From the NCBI RefSeq assembly GCF_014650575.1, contig NZ_BMVF01000013.1:1-64000 (forward strand): DNA of 64,000 bases. Direction: 5' to 3'. Shown here one piece after another: positions 26,091 through 35,236 of this stretch. Positions within the stretch are counted from its first letter, which is position 1. Every line of letters begins with the position of its first letter. A model generated the notes under the pieces. The model ran no database searches. It was given only the letters and a program-made list of their open reading frames with translations, and was not told the origin of the DNA. The DNA comes from Streptomyces naganishii JCM 4654 (lineage in GTDB: Bacteria > Actinomycetota > Actinomycetes > Streptomycetales > Streptomycetaceae). The position numbers and the translations under genes were made by a program.

Positions 26091-27300
26091 TCACTCTGAC
26101 AACGCGCCGTGACCGACCGTGCGCCCAGGCCGGTGCGGTGGCCTCCGGGGGCCGCCGGGCGTTGTCCACGCCCGCGTCGGCGACGCGGTCGCCGGTGCGG
26201 CGGCGGCCGTCGCGGGGCTCGCGGAGCGCAGGTCGGTGGGCGGGGTGCGGTCGGCGCCCACCACCGCCCGCGCGGTCAGCAGGTCCTCCGTCTCTCGCGG
26301 CCACTGCACGTCGATGCCGTGCGCCCGCAGCCGGGACGCGGCGCCGCCGAGCAGGTCGCCGAATTCCTCGTCGTCGAGGTCGAGTGCGCGCGGCACCGGC
26401 AACAGGCGTGACAGCGGGTCCCACACATCGGCGGCGCCGCGGACAGCGCGCACCGTCTCGGCCTGGGCGCGCGGGCCCAGCGCGTGCGATGCGCCGTCGA
26501 AGAGTTCCGCGGCGGTCAGCGCCACGGTCGGGTCGGCGAGGTCGCGGACGAGCGGCACGATCTGCCCGCCCGGCTCGCCGTCCTCCCCGTGGACGAGCCG
26601 CAAGGCCAGGCAGACCCGCACGCCCGCGTCGGTACCGACGGCGATCTCCTCGGCCCATGCCCGCAACTGCGGTACGTGCTGGGGTTGTACGGCGGCGAAC
26701 GCGGCGCGTCCGGTGGCCGCCTCGGCGGCGGCGGTGCGGGGCAGGGTGTCGGCGACGGCGTCGAGGAAGGCGCGCACCGCGCGGACCGGCTCGGGCAGCA
26801 GGGTGTGGCCGGACACGGGTACGGCCAACGCCTCGGGTGGTGCGGCGGCGGCCAGTTCCCGCAGCCGCAGCACGTCCTCGGGGTCGAGTGGGCCGGCCCG
26901 CCAGGCGTCGTACCCGCCGGCCGAGACGCCGGGCAACAATCTTTCGCGGGCGACCAGATGCAGGGCGAGGGCGGTGGCGGCGCCCCAGAACGCGGCCGAC
27001 GGGTGAACGACGCCGTCGGCCTGGCTGCCGTGCGTTCGCCGGGCAAGGGTCAGGACCGGCAGCGCGTCGGCGACCGGCAGCCGGCACACCGTGAAGGTGC
27101 GTAAGCCGTCGGCGGTGGCAAGGCGGGCGTCGTGCGTCACGCCGCAGGGGACGTCCGGTGGACCGGCACCGTCGGGGTCCCAGAAGGCCAGCCGTCCGGT
27201 ACGAGGCGGATCGCCCGGTTCGAAGGCGACCGCACAGCGTGCCAGGAGTTGGGCGTCCTCACGCGCGATCCCGCACCACTGTTCCCGCTTCCTCTTGGGT
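26091..27300 (-). pseudogene. N-terminal part of a SNF2-type helicase, ATPase domain missing
   Basis: The minus strand gives ~400 residues beginning around EDAQLLARCAVAFEPGDPPR, with LAFWDPDGAGPP, VADALPVLTLARR, HLVARERLLPGVSAGGYDAW, LPEPVRAVRAFLDAVADTLP and DEEFGDLLGGAASRLRAHGI. This is the regulatory N-terminal half of the long actinobacterial SNF2-helicase proteins (about 950 residues). The reading then degenerates after RETEDLLTARAVVG and no helicase motif (GKT, DEGH) follows. The start is unclear; an in-frame codon at 27392 adds ~40 unrelated residues. It is a 3'-truncated gene. Confidence 0.65.
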
Positions 27301-27680
27301 TGGCACGCCAGTGCCGGCGAACACGTCACGGTGGAGAGGGCGCAGCCGGTCGATGTTCTCGGCGTCGGCCGCTGGTCCTGCCAAATGGTCATGCGGATGC
27401 CGTCGGTGATCGCCTGGCGGTGCGGTGGGCGGTGACCGAAGGCAGGCAGCAGCGAGTTGATCCGGCAGCCGAAGGACGGGAGAGACGGGAGAAGGGTCCG
27501 GCGACGTTGGTGATGTGCGGTGGGATGCGGACACGCTCCGTCACGGCCGCCGCGTACCGCCTCAACAGCCGTTCGGCGTCGGGGCCGTCACGTGGCCGCA
27601 CCTCTGATGGGGACAGGGAGTGCAGCCACCCGCTTCCACCACCGAGCCGAGCGCAACCGGGCGCAACAGGGAGTGCGCCA

Positions 27681-28490
27681 CTACTTGCTCAGCGCCCCGA
27701 ACCGCCGCAGTGCCAGCGGGAAGAACACCGCGAGCAGAGCGAGCGGCCAGATCACGGCGGCCCAGACATGGCCCGCTTCGGCGCCGTGGCCGCTGAACAG
27801 CTCACGCACCGCCGCCGCGGTCTGGGACATGGGGTTCCACTCGACGACCGTGCCCAGCCAGTCCGGCATGGACTCGGGGGTCGCGATGGCGTTGGAGAGG
27901 AAGCCGACCGGCCAGACCAGGATCTGCACGGCCTGCACCGCCTCGGGCCTACCCGCGACCAGCGCGAGCTGGATGCCGATCCACAGCATCGCGAACCGGA
28001 ACAGAAGCAGCAGCCCCACGGCGGCCAGGCACTCGCCCGCCGCGCCGTGCGCCCGCCACCCGATCGCGTACCCGACGCCGATCATCACGGCGAGTCCGAC
28101 CGCCGACTGCAGCGTGTCCGCGACCGAAGGGCCGACCAGGACGGCACCGTTGGCCATCGGCATGGAACGGAACCGGTCGATCACACCCTTGTTGAGGTCC
28201 CGGGTGACGGCGATCATCGTGCTCTCCAGACCGAACGCCATGGTGAGCGCGAGCGTGCCGGGCACGAGGTAGTCGATGTACTTGCCCTCGACCTCCCGGC
28301 CACCGCCGATCAGATATCCGAACATCAGCAGGATCATCACGGGGAAGACCAGGCTGACGGCCACCTGCACCGGCTGCCGCGCCCAGTGGGCGAACTCCCG
28401 GCGCGTCATCGTCCAGGAGTCGCTCAGGGCAAGCGAGACCTTGCCGCCGGGCTCCTCCCGCACCGTCTCCACGGCACCGACCACGCTCAT
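27681..28490 (-). CDS. ABC-2-type transporter permease of a drug exporter
   Basis: This encodes 269 residues. ATG 28490 overlaps the stop of the ATPase gene (ATGA), showing coupling. After a cytoplasmic N-terminus come six hydrophobic segments, including QVAVSLVFPVMILLMFGYLI, and the DrrB-like block GKYIDYLVPGTLALTMAFGL with VTRDLNKGVIDRFRSMPMA. The C-terminal helix ends before LRRFGALSK. It pairs with the ATPase gene in the manner of daunorubicin-resistance-type DrrAB exporters. The substrate is unknown. Confidence 0.9.
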   Translation of the reverse strand: MSVVGAVETVREEPGGKVSLALSDSWTMTRREFAHWARQPVQVAVSLVFPVMILLMFGYLIGGGREVEGKYIDYLVPGTLALTMAFGLESTMIAVTRDLNKGVIDRFRSMPMANGAVLVGPSVADTLQSAVGLAVMIGVGYAIGWRAHGAAGECLAAVGLLLLFRFAMLWIGIQLALVAGRPEAVQAVQILVWPVGFLSNAIATPESMPDWLGTVVEWNPMSQTAAAVRELFSGHGAEAGHVWAAVIWPLALLAVFFPLALRRFGALSK

Positions 28491-29461
28491 ACGGCCTCCC
28501 TGGATCGCGCACCATCGATCGCCGCGCCCTGGGAGCACCCCGTCAGATGCAGGAACACCTCGTTGAGCGTCGGCCTGCGCAGCGCGATGTCCTCCGCCTC
28601 GATGCCCGCATCCTCCAAGACTCGTACCACCTGGGTGAGCGCGCTCATCCGGTCGGCGACCGGGACACTGAACAGACCGCGGTCGGCGTCCACCGAGACC
28701 TCACCGGTATCGATCGGCAGCAGGGCCACCGCCGCGCCCAACTGCCCGGCGTCGTGCAGGACGACGTCGATGCGGTCACCACCGGTGCGGGCCTTGAGCT
28801 CATCGGCGGTGCCGTCCGCGATGACCCGGCCCTGGTCCACCACCGAGATGCGGTCGGCCAACTGGTCAGCCTCTTCCAGGTACTGAGTAGTGAGCAGCAC
28901 GGTCGTGCCACCGCCCACCAGGGAACGCACCGAGGCCCACACCTCGGCCCGGCCGCGCGGGTCGAGTCCGGTGGTCGGCTCGTCGAGGAACAACACCTGC
29001 GGCTCGGTGATCAGTGAGGCGGCGAGGTCGAGCCGACGCCGCATGCCACCGCTGTAATGCCTGACCGCCTTGGTGCCGGTGTCGGCGAGGCCGAAGCGCT
29101 CCAGCAGTTCCTCCGCCCGGGTCCGGGCACGCCGGGCACCCAGATGGTAGAGGCGCCCGAACATCTCCAGGTTCTGCAGGCCGCCCAGCTCCTCGTCCAG
29201 CGCGGCGTGCTGGCCGAGCAGACCGATACAGCGGCGCACCTGGTCGGCCTGCCGGACGACGTCGTACCCGGCCACCGTCGCGCGTCCGGCGTCCGGCCGC
29301 AGCAGTGTCGTCAGCACGCGCACGGTGGTGGTCTTGCCCGCACCGTTCGGCCCCAGCAGGCCATGGACGGTGCCGCGTCCGACCGTCAGGTGCAGATCGT
29401 CCAGGGCGGCCTTCTCCCCGTATCGCTTACGTACGCCGTCGACGACGATCGCGTCGGTCAT
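28487..29461 (-). CDS. DrrA-type ABC transporter ATP-binding protein
   Basis: This encodes 324 residues. ATG 29461 has GGAGGAG just upstream. Visible motifs are Walker A GPNGAGKTTT (~residue 40), Q-loop IGLLGQ, ABC signature YSGGMRRRLDLA, Walker B VLFLDEPTTGLDP and the switch His region TTQYLEEADQLADR. The C-terminal ~90 residues form the DrrA-type extension ending in RRPTLNEVFLHLTG. It energises the permease encoded immediately downstream. Two palindromes between this gene and the PadR-family gene upstream suggest repression by that regulator. Confidence 0.93.
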   Translation of the reverse strand: MTDAIVVDGVRKRYGEKAALDDLHLTVGRGTVHGLLGPNGAGKTTTVRVLTTLLRPDAGRATVAGYDVVRQADQVRRCIGLLGQHAALDEELGGLQNLEMFGRLYHLGARRARTRAEELLERFGLADTGTKAVRHYSGGMRRRLDLAASLITEPQVLFLDEPTTGLDPRGRAEVWASVRSLVGGGTTVLLTTQYLEEADQLADRISVVDQGRVIADGTADELKARTGGDRIDVVLHDAGQLGAAVALLPIDTGEVSVDADRGLFSVPVADRMSALTQVVRVLEDAGIEAEDIALRRPTLNEVFLHLTGCSQGAAIDGARSREAV

Positions 29462-29480
29462 GCGTCTCCTCCGGCTCATG

Positions 29481-29496
29481 TAGTCAAGCTTGACTA
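29481..29496. promoter_or_regulatory. Operator-like perfect palindrome upstream of the ABC operon
   Basis: TAGTCAAGCTTGACTA is a 16-bp perfect palindrome 20 bases before the ATPase start. A closely related copy lies 36 bases further upstream. The adjacent PadR-family gene is the obvious candidate binder (inference). Confidence 0.65.
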
Positions 29497-29531
29497 CTGC
29501 TCGCCGCACAAAGTAGTACCCGCTCGCAAAT

Positions 29532-29547
29532 TAATCAAACTTGACTA
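29532..29547. promoter_or_regulatory. Second operator-like palindrome
   Basis: TAATCAAACTTGACTA matches the perfect palindrome at 29481-29496 at 14 of 16 positions and keeps the inverted TCAA/TTGA arms. The spacing between centres (51 bp) is close to five helical turns. Confidence 0.6.
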
Positions 29548-29603
29548 GCTGAGGAGGGGAAGGCCACTCCGGGCCGATGGGCAGGGAAAGCGGGACGGGA
29601 GGG

Positions 29604-30245
29604 TTACCGGTCGTCCCCCGGATGCCGCGTCCCCGTCGCGTAGGGGTTGGCCTGCCCTTCCGCGAGCACGCCGCGGAAAGGCTCGCCCTCCCCCGCGAAG
29701 GTGTAGGCACCGCCCTCGATGCGCTCGATGAGCCCGCGGGTCCATTCCTCTCCGGCGTCGGCCGAGTGGACCCACAGATTCATGATCTCGCCGATGTGCC
29801 CCAGCCGGTCGGGGCCACCTTCGGGCGTGTAGTACTCGGTGACCGACTTGCGCCACTCCTGGATGGAGCGCACCCGGTCGCGCAGCAACTTCAGAGCCTC
29901 CTCGCGCTCCAGGTCGACGATGAAGCCCAGCGCCGAGGCCAGTACGTCCGGCTTCTGGTCGTACGAGGTCAACGCCTCGCGTACCAGCCCGAGGTACTCC
30001 TCGGTGCCCTTGTCGGTGATCTCATACTCCGTGCGCGGCGGCCCGCCGGCGGTGGACGGCGCGGTCTCGTGGGCGAGCAGCAAACCCTGCTTCGCCATCT
30101 GCTTCAGCGCGTGGTAGATCGAGCCGGGTTTGGCGTTCGACCACTCGTGCGCGCCCCAATACTCCAGGTCGTTCCGCACCTGGTACCCATGGGCCCGCCC
30201 GTGCTGACGCACCGCGCCGAGCACGAGGAGACGGATCGCAGACAT
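29604..30245 (-). CDS. PadR-family transcriptional regulator
   Basis: This encodes 213 residues; ATG 30245 places the PadR winged helix at the N-terminus (MSAIRLLVLGAVRQHGRAHG). SIYHALKQMAKQGLLLAHET is the recognition part and TEYEITDKGTEEY is the wing. The C-terminal half is a helical ligand/dimerisation domain of the longer PadR group (Vir_act_alpha_C-like). It lies upstream of and in the same direction as the exporter operon and probably represses it by binding the TAGTCAA-type palindromes. Confidence 0.88.
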   Translation of the reverse strand: MSAIRLLVLGAVRQHGRAHGYQVRNDLEYWGAHEWSNAKPGSIYHALKQMAKQGLLLAHETAPSTAGGPPRTEYEITDKGTEEYLGLVREALTSYDQKPDVLASALGFIVDLEREEALKLLRDRVRSIQEWRKSVTEYYTPEGGPDRLGHIGEIMNLWVHSADAGEEWTRGLIERIEGGAYTFAGEGEPFRGVLAEGQANPYATGTRHPGDDR

Positions 30246-30460
30246 GCGCTCCAGCCTACCCAGTGCCGCATCAGGCAACGTTCACGCCGTCTACGCGCCC
30301 CGCGTAGGCGTTCGTCGTCGGCAAGCTTGTGGCGTGCCCACACGCTGCTCCCGGCGTTCCGCGGAGACGGCCGTGTCGTGTGCCTGCTGAGCGAGGGCAT
30401 CGGAGGGCTGGAGGTTCTGGTCCTGCAACCGCCACCGGTGGGGTCGCCGTCGGCGGCCGG

Positions 30461-31705
30461 TCAGGACAGGTGGACCGGCAGAGAGCGGTGGCCGTTGGAG
30501 ATGAAGGAGTCGACCGGCTCCAGTTCACCGCTTTTGACGGCGAGCCGGAGCCCCGGGAAGCGGTCGAAGAGAGCGGGCACCGCGATGCGGGCCTCCAGCC
30601 GCCCCAGCGGCGCGCCCAGGCAGAAGTGCACGCCGTAGCCGAAGGCGAGATGCTCCTTGTCGCCGCGGGTGACGTCGAAGGCGGCGGCGTTCTCACCGTA
30701 CTTGTCCGGGTGGCGGCCGACGGCGGCGTAAGCCGCCAGGATCGCCTCCCCCTTGCGGATCACCACGCCGTCCGGGCCGCCGAGTTCACTCATCGTCACG
30801 TCCTGCACGGCATACCGCAGCGGCAGACTGGCCACGGGCGCCTCCACCCGCAGCGCCTCCTCGATCGCGTCGTCCCAGGAGGCGCGGCCCGCGCGGACGT
30901 GGGCGAGTTGGGCGGGATGGGCGAGCAGGAGGTGGATGGCGTTGTCGATGAGGTTGACGGTGGTCTCATGCCCCGCGCTGATGATCAGCATCAGGGTGTC
31001 CAGCAGCTCCTGCTCGCTCAGCCGTGTGCCGTCCTCGTCGTCGCGCGCCGCGATCAGCGCCGATGTCAGGTCGTCCCCGGGTGAGCGTCGTTTGAGGGTG
31101 ACGAGTTCGCCGAGTGCGGCGTAGAACCGGGCGTAGATGTCGGTGACCTGCTCCGGGGATGCGGAGGTGTGGAATGTGCCGTCCACGACCGCGCGCAACT
31201 CCGCCCTCTGTTCCTCGGGCAGCCCGAGCAGCTCGCTGATCACCTGAATGGGCAACGGGTAGCAGAACTGCTCCCGCAGGTCGACGGCTCGGCCACGCCG
31301 CCCGGCCTCCTCGACGCTGTCCAGCAGGACTTTGGTGATCTCCTCGACGCGGGGCCGGAGCATGGCGGTGCGGCGAGCCGTGAACGCCTTGGCCACCAGG
31401 CCACGCAGCCGCCTGTGCTCGCCGCCGTACGCGGTGAACATGTTCCGCACGGCGACCCAGGTGAACAGAGGCCACTGGGGGGATATCTCGCCGTTGATCC
31501 ACCGCGTCCAGTGCCGGCGCGGGTCCTTGGAGACCCGGGGATCGCTGAGCAGGCGCTTGAGCAGTTCGGGGGCACTGACGGCCCACGCCTGGACGCCGTC
31601 CGGGAGTTCGACGAGGGTCACTGGTCCCCGCTCACGGATCCGGGTCGCCTCGCCCTGGATGTCACGGCCGGTGGGATCGATCACTAACGGGCAGGGGCCT
31701 TCCAT
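30461..31705 (-). CDS. Cytochrome P450 (CYP107-like)
   Basis: This is a full-length bacterial P450 of 414 residues. ATG 31705 has AGGAGG five bases before it. The I-helix oxygen-activation motif is IISAGHETTVN, the K-helix ExxR is EEALRVEAP, and the heme loop is AFGYGVHFCLGAPLGRLEAR with the proximal Cys. Residues such as PLPIQVISELLGLPEEQR are typical of soluble class I enzymes of the CYP105/107 type, which hydroxylate secondary metabolites or xenobiotics. No ferredoxin gene is adjacent, so electron partners are supplied elsewhere. Confidence 0.93.
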   Translation of the reverse strand: MEGPCPLVIDPTGRDIQGEATRIRERGPVTLVELPDGVQAWAVSAPELLKRLLSDPRVSKDPRRHWTRWINGEISPQWPLFTWVAVRNMFTAYGGEHRRLRGLVAKAFTARRTAMLRPRVEEITKVLLDSVEEAGRRGRAVDLREQFCYPLPIQVISELLGLPEEQRAELRAVVDGTFHTSASPEQVTDIYARFYAALGELVTLKRRSPGDDLTSALIAARDDEDGTRLSEQELLDTLMLIISAGHETTVNLIDNAIHLLLAHPAQLAHVRAGRASWDDAIEEALRVEAPVASLPLRYAVQDVTMSELGGPDGVVIRKGEAILAAYAAVGRHPDKYGENAAAFDVTRGDKEHLAFGYGVHFCLGAPLGRLEARIAVPALFDRFPGLRLAVKSGELEPVDSFISNGHRSLPVHLS

Positions 31706-31773
31706 CGCAACCTCCTGATTCTCGGCACCGTTACGCAAAGCTACTGCCACGTCACGTATCTGACGAGACCGCC

Positions 31774-31857
31774 TGCCTCACGCCGTACGCGGCCTGCCTC
31801 ACGCCGTACGCGGCGTGCCTCACGCCGTACGCGGCGTGCCTCACGCCGTACGCGGCC
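31774..31857 (+). repeat. Four tandem copies of a 21-bp unit
   Basis: The unit TGCCTCACGCCGTACGCGGC plus one variable base (C or G) is repeated four times without interruption at 31774, 31795, 31816 and 31837. It lies between the P450 start and the 3' end of the SpoIIE-type phosphatase gene, within the likely P450 promoter region. Confidence 0.85.
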
Positions 31858-31921
31858 GGGGTGGATCGCTGCGCGTGATCGCCGGTCACGGCCCCGTGGC
31901 CCAGGCTGATTCATGGCTGAT

Positions 31922-34411
31922 TCAGGCGCGGGGATGAGCCCCATCCGTACCGGGCAGTCCGACCAGGAGCAGTGTGACGTCGTCATCATGCGCGGCCGTG
32001 TCCGGGATGAGGGTCTTGACCAGCCACTCCGCCGCTTGGTCGAGGCTTTCCCGGTCCGTGGGACGTCCGCTCAGCGCGACTTCGAGACTGCGGGCGAGGG
32101 TGTCGATCTGCTCCTCGATGTCGGAACCAGGTCTTTCGACGAGACCGTCGGTGTAGAGGGCCAGCGTGCTGCCCGGCGGCAGGGGCAGGCTCGTCTGCCG
32201 GAACGGCACGGCGTCCCAGCGCGAGTCGTTGACGCCCAGCGGCACACCGACCGGCGCCCGCAGTCGGCGGGCGGGGCCGTCCGGAGGCAGCGCGATGACC
32301 GGCAGATGGCCCGCCGAACACAGGGTGACCTCGTGGCTGTCCTGGTCCACCACCACGTAAGCGCACGTGACGAGCTGGTCCGCCAGGTCGCCGACGAACG
32401 CGTCCAGTCCGGCCATGAGCCGGCCGGGCGGTATGTCCGTCCGGGCCAGGGCGTGGGAGGCGGCGCGCATCTGGCCCATGACGGCAGCCGCCTCCAGCCC
32501 GCGGCCCATCACATCGCCGATGAAGAGGCCGGTACGGTTCCGGCCCAGAGGGATGATGTCGAACCAGTCGCCGCCGACTCCGGGGTCCCGGATGGATGCC
32601 AGATACCGGTGAGCGCTGGGCAGGCCGGGCAGCCGGGGCGGCTCACCCATGAGGCTGTGCTGAAGGGTGTAGGCGATACGGCGGTGCACCTCGTAACGCT
32701 CGGCGCGCTCGGCCTCGGCCTGCCTGCGCCCGGTGATGTCCCGAACGGACAGGAACACCAAAGTCGCCTCCTCGGTCTGGAGGCTGCTGACGCTCACCTC
32801 GGCGGGGAACTCGTCGCCGTTGCCGTGCAGCCCGTACAGCCCCTGGTCCAGAACGACCGGTTTCGTCCCTGTCTGCCGGAAATAGGCGCGAAGGAGCGCG
32901 CTGTGGCGTCGGCGTCGCGGCTCGGGCACCAGATCGATGACCGGGGTGCCGACGAGGCTCTCCGGCGCCCGGCCGAACAGCCGCCGCACCTGTGCGTTGG
33001 CCATGACGACGGTGCCGCTGCCGTCCGTGATCAGCATGGCGTCGGGCGCGGACTCCAGCAGTGCGAGGAAGCGCTGATTGGCCCGGCGAAGCTCGCGCTG
33101 CGCCGCGACCTGTTCGGTGACGTCGGTGACCACGCCGCATATGGCGTAGGGACTGCCGGAAGCGGTGAAGAGCGGGAAGAGACTGGTGAGGACGTCTCGT
33201 GGCCCCCCCGGCAGGGGGAGGCGCTCCTCCCGTTGCACCGGTTGCCCCTGTGCCAGCAGCGCGTCGTCGGCCGTCCGCGCGCGACGTGCGAGGTCCGGCG
33301 GCATGACGTCGCGGTCCCGGCGGCCGAGCACCTCTTCACGGGGCAGGCCCAGGCTCTTCTCAAACGTCGTGTTCACGGCAAGGAAACGGCCGTCCAGGTC
33401 CTTGATGAACACGACCGCGGGCGTGTGGTCCATGAACGCCTGCACCAGTTCGTTCTGCCGCACCTGCCACTCGGCACGGGCATGCGCCACCTCTATCCGG
33501 CGGCCGACGCCCAACGTCGCGAAGATGATGATCGTGAACACGACCACGTGCCCGCACACCAGGAGCGCGGTGCCCAGACGCGGTCCGAAGAGTCCCGCGT
33601 CGTCGCCGGCCAGGACGAGCCAGCCCAGCAGCGGCGGCACCACCAGGACGGTGCCGAACAGCCGGCGCCCCAGCGCGCCCGTGGTACCCGCGTTCATCAG
33701 CAGTCCGGCAGGACCACGGTCCGGCCGGGCCAGGAAGGCGGCGATGCCCAGCAACACCAGAGCCAGCCCGGTGTACAGGGCCATGCCCCTGTAGGCCCCG
33801 AACCGCTCCAGTTCGGGAACGGCGTACGCGAACCCGTACAGCCGCAGCATCCCCAGGGCGAGAACGGCGAGGCCCGGGATCTGACTCCCCCACGCGGGCA
33901 GCCTGGGGACGCTCGCGCACAGGGCCGCCACGCCGCCGATCAACAGGGCCGCAGCCGTATTCGGCGCCATCCGCCCGGGCATCTCCAGCGGGACTCGTGC
34001 CGTGTCGTCCCGGAACAGCAGCTCGTCGATACCCAGGGCGAGCCCGGTGGTGTACTCCACGACGGTGAGCCCGCCGATCAAGGCGGCCAGAGCCGCGGCC
34101 GCACGAGCCGCGGTGTTCACCCACGGAGTGATGCGGGCGCGTGCCAACAGAAAGAGGGACACGCCCAGTGCCAGCAAGCCCCCGGCGGTGTTCGCGACCA
34201 TGGTCGAGCCGCCCCCGGGCGCACGCCTCAGGACATCGATACCGGAGATCCAGCCTGCCAGGCCCGCCGCGCCCAGCACTGCGGCCACCAGGGCCGCGAC
34301 CCGGGCCAGAGAACGGGCGGCGTCCAAGGTGGACTGCTCGTAAGGCAGCCCTCCGGTATCCGCTGCGCCGAGCGCATCGGGCACATCGCGCGTCCGCTGC
34401 TCTTTCTTCAC
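31922..34411 (-). CDS. Membrane PAS-domain sensor with SpoIIE/PP2C serine phosphatase output
   Basis: This encodes ~829 residues if GTG 34411 is used; an in-frame GTG at 34510 would add 33 and neither has a strong ribosome binding site. The N-terminal ~310 residues contain about eight membrane helices (VAALVAAVLGAAGLAGWISG, LALVLLGIAAFLARP). Two PAS domains follow: PAVVFIKDLDGRFLAVNTTF and DAMLITDGSGTVVMANAQVR, the second ending in VRDITGRRQAEAE. The C-terminus is a PP2C/SpoIIE phosphatase: VGGDWFDIIPLG, IGDVMGRGLEAAAVMGQMRA, ALYTDGLVERPG and HDDDVTLLLV carry the metal-binding Asp residues. Such proteins usually dephosphorylate anti-sigma-factor antagonists in stress signalling. Confidence 0.9.
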   Translation of the reverse strand: MKKEQRTRDVPDALGAADTGGLPYEQSTLDAARSLARVAALVAAVLGAAGLAGWISGIDVLRRAPGGGSTMVANTAGGLLALGVSLFLLARARITPWVNTAARAAAALAALIGGLTVVEYTTGLALGIDELLFRDDTARVPLEMPGRMAPNTAAALLIGGVAALCASVPRLPAWGSQIPGLAVLALGMLRLYGFAYAVPELERFGAYRGMALYTGLALVLLGIAAFLARPDRGPAGLLMNAGTTGALGRRLFGTVLVVPPLLGWLVLAGDDAGLFGPRLGTALLVCGHVVVFTIIIFATLGVGRRIEVAHARAEWQVRQNELVQAFMDHTPAVVFIKDLDGRFLAVNTTFEKSLGLPREEVLGRRDRDVMPPDLARRARTADDALLAQGQPVQREERLPLPGGPRDVLTSLFPLFTASGSPYAICGVVTDVTEQVAAQRELRRANQRFLALLESAPDAMLITDGSGTVVMANAQVRRLFGRAPESLVGTPVIDLVPEPRRRRHSALLRAYFRQTGTKPVVLDQGLYGLHGNGDEFPAEVSVSSLQTEEATLVFLSVRDITGRRQAEAERAERYEVHRRIAYTLQHSLMGEPPRLPGLPSAHRYLASIRDPGVGGDWFDIIPLGRNRTGLFIGDVMGRGLEAAAVMGQMRAASHALARTDIPPGRLMAGLDAFVGDLADQLVTCAYVVVDQDSHEVTLCSAGHLPVIALPPDGPARRLRAPVGVPLGVNDSRWDAVPFRQTSLPLPPGSTLALYTDGLVERPGSDIEEQIDTLARSLEVALSGRPTDRESLDQAAEWLVKTLIPDTAAHDDDVTLLLVGLPGTDGAHPRA

Positions 34412-34634
34412 CGATGCTCGCCGTACTCTTCCAGGGGCGGACAACCGAATCCGCGCCAATACCCCAGATTCTCGCGTGGACGGGCGGCCCCCCACCACCG
34501 CTGAGGCCACGTGGCCCCCCCGTCATTGCGACACCAGGATGATCCGGCGAGGCGCGGCAGAGCCACGGATCGCCGCGGTCGGGCTCACTCACTGCCCAAG
34601 CGCCGGCGGAAGTCGTCGGCCAGTGTCGCCCCGC

Positions 34635-34729
34635 GGCTTCGGCCAGGGTTTCGCCGCGGCTCCGGCCAGGGTGTTGCCCCCGGCTTGGGCCAGGATTTCG
34701 CCCGCGGCTCCGGTCGGATTCCGGCCGGA
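34635..34729 (+). repeat. Four imperfect tandem copies of a 23-24-bp unit
   Basis: Units start at 34635, 34658, 34682 and 34706, each beginning GGCT(T/C)(C/G)GG(C/T)C and diverging toward the 3' end. They lie in the intergenic region downstream of the MarR-like gene. Confidence 0.6.
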
Positions 34730-34768
34730 GTCCGCGTTGTGGCGGGCAATGGCCGGCTGGTCGCCGGA

Positions 34769-35236
34769 TCAGCCGGTCAGCGCCGCGAGTTCCGCGTTGG
34801 CGCGCTCGGTGACCAGGGCGAGTACGCGACCGGCGGCGGTCAGGTCCGCAGCGGGGATTCCGCCCCAGATGCGTGCGCTGACGGGGGCGGTCTCCGCACC
34901 GACGGCGGCGATCAGTTCGCGCCCCGCGTCCGTGGGACGAAGGTACGGGCCGTCCGTATCGAGCAGTTGCCTGGCGAGCAGCTCGTCGAGAGTGGCACGG
35001 ATGCCGGCCGGATCGGCCTTGAGGGAGTCCCGGACCCGGGCGACGAGGTCGTCCGGCGTCTGCGGGGTCTCGGCGGTGAGGGCGCTGCGCAGGGCGACCT
35101 GCTGCTGGAACGTGATGCCGTGCCGGGCCAGGACGTGCTCCAGGACGCCGCGGGCGGCGTAGTGGGCCAGGGCGAGGTCGCGGGCGTTGGCGGCGGGTTC
35201 GGCGGCGGGTGCGGTGGTGGAGGCGATGCTGGTCAT
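34769..35236 (-). CDS. MarR-like winged-helix protein, second of a pair
   Basis: This is a 155-residue protein whose ATG overlaps the stop of the preceding MarR gene (ATGA). After a poorly conserved Ala-rich N-terminus it reads VLEHVLARHGITFQQQVALR, DDLVARVRDSLKADPAGIRA, TLDELLARQLLDTDG and YLRPTDAGRELIAAVG, a winged-helix pattern with the wing and dimerisation helix in MarR order. It may form a heterodimer with, or modulate, its partner. Confidence in the fold is fair, in the role low. Confidence 0.7.
   Translation of the reverse strand: MTSIASTTAPAAEPAANARDLALAHYAARGVLEHVLARHGITFQQQVALRSALTAETPQTPDDLVARVRDSLKADPAGIRATLDELLARQLLDTDGPYLRPTDAGRELIAAVGAETAPVSARIWGGIPAADLTAAGRVLALVTERANAELAALTG

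Noticed and set aside
26045..27094. Long plus-strand open frame of 349 codons rich in Arg/Pro
   Set aside because: It is a shadow of the SNF2-helicase-like minus-strand sequence; composition is extreme and no motif or start signal is present.
31774..31857. Tandem 21-bp repeats considered as a CRISPR array
   Set aside because: The units are directly contiguous with no spacers, far too short for a CRISPR array, and no cas gene is near.
31913..34504. Plus-strand 863-codon open frame opposite the phosphatase gene
   Set aside because: The minus strand shows PAS and PP2C motifs with membrane helices; the plus-strand frame has none and is a GC-driven shadow.
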